Translations under genes and position numbers: made by a program
DNA from: JAVVRI01 sp036654795
GTDB taxonomy: Bacteria; Bacteroidota; Bacteroidia; Bacteroidales; Tannerellaceae
DNA length: 7,903 nt
Direction: 5' to 3'
Assembly: GCA_036654795.1 (NCBI GenBank)
Contig: JAVVRI010000131.1
Span: forward strand, 1 to 7,903
In this document: piece by piece, positions 4,967 through 7,903 of the stretch
Layout of the letters: the number at the start of each line of letters is the position of its first letter
Numbering within the stretch: the stretch's first letter is position 1
The notes under the pieces: generated by a model
What the model saw: only the letters and a program-made list of their open reading frames with translations
What the model was told of the DNA's origin: nothing
Database searches by the model: none

Positions 4967-6754
4967 ATGAAAAATATCCGAAATTTCTGTATTATTGCTC
5001 ATATTGACCATGGTAAAAGTACCCTGGCTGACCGTTTGCTGGAGTACACCAAGACGGTGGAAGGTAAAGAGATGCAAGCTCAGGTGTTAGACAACATGGA
5101 TCTGGAGCGTGAGCGTGGCATCACGATCAAGAGCCATGCAATACAAATGAAGTATAGCTATAAGGGGGAAGAATATATTCTGAACCTGATCGATACCCCG
5201 GGGCATGTGGACTTCTCCTATGAAGTGTCTCGTTCCATTGCTGCCTGCGAAGGGGCTCTTCTGATTGTAGACGCTGCACAAGGCATACAGGCACAGACTA
5301 TCTCCAACCTATATATGGCAATCGAAAACGATTTGGAAATCATCCCGGTTTTGAATAAGATCGACCTGCCGAGCGCAATGCCCGATGAGGTGGAAGACCA
5401 GATTGTGGAACTTTTGGGCTGCCCGCGTACGGATATTATTCGTGCCAGTGGGAAGACGGGCGAGGGTATATTCCAGATATTGGATGCCATCATCGAAAAG
5501 GTGCCTGCTCCGCAGGGTGATCCCGAAGCTCCTCTTCAATGTTTGATCTTCGACTCTGTGTTCAACTCCTTCCGGGGTATCATTGCTTACTATAAGGTGG
5601 TGAATGGTACGATCCGCAAGGGCGATCTCGTGAAGTTTATCTCTACAGGAAAAGAATATAATGCCGACGAGGTAGGGGTGTTGAAGCTTGACATGCTGCC
5701 CCAGAAAGAGATTAGTACGGGAAACGTTGGTTACATCATCTCCGGCATCAAGACCTCGAAAGAGGTAAAGGTGGGCGATACGATTACCCATGTAGCCCGT
5801 CCGGCTACAATCGGTATCGCTGGGTTTGAAGAGGTGAAGCCAATGGTATTTGCCGGCGTCTATCCGATAGAAAGTGAGGATTTCGAGAACCTGCGCGCCT
5901 CGTTGGAGAAGTTGCAGCTCAATGATGCCTCCCTAACCTTCCAACCTGAAAGCTCGGCAGCGCTGGGCTTTGGTTTCCGATGTGGCTTCCTCGGACTGCT
6001 GCACATGGAGATCGTGCAAGAGCGATTGGAGAGAGAGTTTAATATGGACGTGATCACGACTGTGCCGAACGTGTCTTATAAAGTGTATGATCGTAAAGGC
6101 GTCTGTATGGAAGTGCATAACCCCAGCGGTCTGCCTGACCCGACGCTGATTGATCATATTGATGAGCCTTATATCCGCGCCTCCGTCATTACCAACACAA
6201 CGTATATTGGCTCTATTATGACTCTTTGCCTCGGCAAACGGGGCATCCTGTTGAAGCAGGAATACATTTCGGGCGACCGCGTGGAGATACATTACGACCT
6301 GCCTCTGGGCGAAATTGTGATCGACTTCTACGACAAATTGAAGAGCATATCGAAAGGTTATGCCTCGTTCGATTATCATCTTCATGACTTCCGTCCCAGC
6401 AAGCTGGCCAAGCTGGATATTTTACTCAATGGTGAGCCTGTGGATGCGCTCTCCACCTTGACGCATGTTGATAACAGTGTCTCCTTTGGACGCCGTATGT
6501 GCGAGAAGTTGAAGGAACTGATCCCACGCCAACAGTTCGATATCGCCATTCAGGCCGCAGTCGGTGCCAAGATCATCGCCCGTGAAACTATCAAGGCAGT
6601 CCGCAAGGACGTAACGGCTAAGTGTTATGGCGGAGACATCTCTCGTAAGCGTAAGTTGCTGGAGAAGCAAAAAGAGGGAAAGAAGCGCATGAAGCAGATC
6701 GGTTCTGTAGAGGTGCCACAAAAAGCATTCCTTGCCGTATTGAAACTGGACTAA
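4967..6754 (+). CDS. lepA: Elongation factor 4 (LepA), ribosomal GTPase
   Basis: Full-length LepA/EF4 at 595 residues (E. coli 599). The GTPase motifs are all present: G1 AHIDHGKST (11-19), G2 RERGITIK with Thr53, G3 DTPGH (76-80), G4 NKID (130-133), G5 SGKTG (161-165). EF-G-like domains II, III and V follow, and then the LepA-specific C-terminal domain with YGGDISRKRKLLEKQKEGKKRMK-type basic helix near 553-575, which reaches the decoding and peptidyl-transferase area of the ribosome. LepA binds 70S ribosomes as a GTPase and has been linked to back-translocation, ribosome assembly and translation under ionic stress. It is a single-gene unit, divergent from bactofilin and convergent with the S1-domain gene. 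No signal peptidase gene (lepB), its partner in Proteobacteria, is nearby. Confidence 0.98.
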   Translation: MKNIRNFCIIAHIDHGKSTLADRLLEYTKTVEGKEMQAQVLDNMDLERERGITIKSHAIQMKYSYKGEEYILNLIDTPGHVDFSYEVSRSIAACEGALLIVDAAQGIQAQTISNLYMAIENDLEIIPVLNKIDLPSAMPDEVEDQIVELLGCPRTDIIRASGKTGEGIFQILDAIIEKVPAPQGDPEAPLQCLIFDSVFNSFRGIIAYYKVVNGTIRKGDLVKFISTGKEYNADEVGVLKLDMLPQKEISTGNVGYIISGIKTSKEVKVGDTITHVARPATIGIAGFEEVKPMVFAGVYPIESEDFENLRASLEKLQLNDASLTFQPESSAALGFGFRCGFLGLLHMEIVQERLEREFNMDVITTVPNVSYKVYDRKGVCMEVHNPSGLPDPTLIDHIDEPYIRASVITNTTYIGSIMTLCLGKRGILLKQEYISGDRVEIHYDLPLGEIVIDFYDKLKSISKGYASFDYHLHDFRPSKLAKLDILLNGEPVDALSTLTHVDNSVSFGRRMCEKLKELIPRQQFDIAIQAAVGAKIIARETIKAVRKDVTAKCYGGDISRKRKLLEKQKEGKKRMKQIGSVEVPQKAFLAVLKLD

Positions 6755-6787
6755 AGAGTATTTGTTTTACCACAAACATACCTATTT

Positions 6788-6841
6788 ATTAATAGACCGA
6801 CAGCTGTCGGTCTATAGATTGACAATTGTCGGCCTATTAAT
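6788..6841. repeat. 54-base nested palindrome between convergent lepA and cvfB-like gene
   Basis: Two tandem dyads with a 22-base period: unit A (6792-6815) is a perfect 24-base palindrome, and unit B (6815-6837) repeats it with five changes while keeping its own GACAATTGTC core. The two units together are also an inverted repeat centred at 6814/6815: of 27 opposed pairs, 22 are Watson-Crick, 3 are G-T and 2 are mismatches (4/25 and 6/33 positions). The DNA can thus form one long hairpin or two smaller ones. It starts 33 bases after the lepA stop and ends 40 bases before the other stop. No U run follows on either strand, so it is not a standard intrinsic terminator. Confidence 0.85.
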
Positions 6842-6881
6842 TGCAAGCATGCAAAATAGGAAAAGAAAGCTGTTTTTGGTG

Positions 6882-7742
6882 TTACTCTGCGTCTTGATCT
6901 GGATTGCCGGCAAGGCGAATTCCATCCGCCTCCAATAAGATCAGTTTTTGTTTGTATAAGGCTCCGATAGCCTGTTTGAACGCTTTCTTGCTGCAACGGA
7001 AGAGGGAGTAGATAAGCTCAGGCTCACTTTTATCATGTACCGCGATATAACCACCCTGCGCCCGGAGTGACTCCAGCACAACACCGGCAATGCCTTCTAC
7101 CTTCTGGTAACCCAGCGGGGTAAGGCTAACGTCAATTTTTCCATCTTCGCGCACCTCTTTTATATATCCCTTAATATGCTCACCTTTTTCCAGACGAGTG
7201 AAGACTTCATTGTGATAAAGCAGCCCCCAATGCAGGTTGTTGATGATGACTTTGTATCCTATCTCTGTTTCGTCTGCAACCAGCAAGTTTACTTCTTGAT
7301 TGACGGTATATTCCGGCGGCACATTGTCCAAATGCTTGTCGATACGTGCCGATGCCACAATACGTTCCGACACATGGTCAAGATAGACGTATACCAGATA
7401 CCAGCGCCCTTCACGCATCGGCATCTTCTGCTCACGGAATGGCACTAGCAAATCCTTCATCAGCCCCCATTCGAGGAAAGCCCCGGCGTTGCTAACAGAC
7501 TTGACCTCCATAAACTGGAACTCGCCTACCGTAGCTAACGGACGTGCTGTGGTAGCAATAATCCGCCCTTCATTATCGTGATAAATAAAGACCTCAAGCT
7601 CATCGCCCGGCTTTACATTTTTTGGCACATAACGAGCAGGAAGCAATATTTCCAACTCGTCCCCTCCATCCAAATAGACCCCGAAATCGAGGTCTTTTAC
7701 TATTTTCAGCGTATTATACTTTCCAATCTCGACCATATTCAT
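6882..7742 (-). CDS. cvfB: CvfB-like S1-domain RNA-binding protein
   Basis: The 286-residue protein has the layout of the CvfB/YitL family: three S1-like OB-fold domains (about 4-65, 70-135 and 147-208) and a C-terminal winged helix domain (about 215-278). The third OB domain shows the S1 signature GYIKEVREDGKIDVSL (192-207), and NLHWGLLYHNEV (169-180) is the typical turn of an S1 fold. CvfB proteins bind RNA and, in Staphylococcus aureus, affect virulence gene expression; the molecular role in Bacteroidetes is not established, so an RNA-binding regulator in the cytoplasm is the safe reading. The first ATG (7742) gives MNMV; a second ATG two codons on is equally possible. It stands alone and converges on lepA. 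Confidence 0.88.
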   Translation of the reverse strand: MNMVEIGKYNTLKIVKDLDFGVYLDGGDELEILLPARYVPKNVKPGDELEVFIYHDNEGRIIATTARPLATVGEFQFMEVKSVSNAGAFLEWGLMKDLLVPFREQKMPMREGRWYLVYVYLDHVSERIVASARIDKHLDNVPPEYTVNQEVNLLVADETEIGYKVIINNLHWGLLYHNEVFTRLEKGEHIKGYIKEVREDGKIDVSLTPLGYQKVEGIAGVVLESLRAQGGYIAVHDKSEPELIYSLFRCSKKAFKQAIGALYKQKLILLEADGIRLAGNPDQDAE

Positions 7743-7754
7743 TTAGTTTTGATA

Positions 7755-7762
7755 CAAACTTA
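7755..7762 (-). promoter_or_regulatory. Possible -7 box for the cvfB-like gene
   Basis: TAAGTTTG on the minus strand matches TAnnTTTG. A start 5-7 bases downstream would fall near 7749, only some 6 bases before the first ATG. No TTG is present at the normal -33 distance (TTATGA there), so the call is tentative. From 7763 to the right edge I see no gene; an 8-bp hairpin (7876-7883 with 7889-7896) is the only structure there. Confidence 0.4.
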
Positions 7763-7903
7763 CGCATAATTCAGGAATATGTCATAAAAGAGTTCGTGTT
7801 TTTACTTCCCCATGCAGCAATATATGAATTCGCGCATCGTTATTAATGTAACTTGAAACTTCCGAGCGGGTATTGTTTTACTTGCTTAAAGTAAAAGTTG
7901 TAT

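Noticed and set aside
5087..6721. Several minus-strand open frames of 64-160 codons
   Set aside because: All lie antisense to lepA, a full-length conserved gene, and result from its codon use.
6788..6841. CRISPR-like or classical bidirectional terminator
   Set aside because: Only two units with no spacers exclude CRISPR, and no T run on either side makes a standard terminator unlikely.

Overview
The window looks like a chromosomal segment from a Bacteroidales bacterium (Bacteroides or Parabacteroides-like; genus not settled). The evidence is promoters of the Bacteroidetes type (TTG, 19-21 bp, TAnnTTTG) before most transcription units, AT-rich leaders without Shine-Dalgarno sequences, a DUF4199 membrane protein, and a Bacteroidetes-style ECF sigma factor. 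All of it reads as intact core chromosome. I see no integrase, transposase, CRISPR array, toxin-antitoxin pair or defence system.

Left part (1-2820, all minus strand): the 5' two thirds of an ApbE flavin transferase lipoprotein gene runs off the left edge and has its own promoter. Upstream of it is a compact three-gene operon, DUF4199 membrane protein > family 2 polyprenyl-phosphate-type glycosyltransferase > manganese exporter MntP, with gaps of 9 and 2 bases and a very good promoter at 2737-2766. mntP contains a perfect 18-bp inverted repeat inside its coding sequence.

Centre (2777-4016): a minus-strand stable-RNA unit encodes the small SRP RNA followed, with no spacer at all, by tRNA-Thr(TGT) and a 20-bp terminator hairpin. 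Upstream lies an orphan ECF sigma factor (minus), divergent from a tRNA-Trp(CCA) gene on the plus strand that has its own consensus promoter.

Right part (4017-7903): a minus-strand bactofilin gene is divergent from the plus-strand lepA (elongation factor 4). lepA converges on a minus-strand CvfB-like S1-domain RNA-binding protein. Between these two lies a 54-bp nested palindrome made of two tandem dyads.

Taken together the window is rich in protein synthesis and export functions (SRP RNA, two tRNAs, LepA, an S1-domain protein), with envelope functions beside them (glycosyltransferase, bactofilin, ApbE, MntP). The neighbours are separate transcription units and need not act together. The points most worth a second look are the exact SRP RNA/tRNA junction, the hairpin inside mntP and the nested palindrome after lepA. 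No clearly new multi-gene system is visible.
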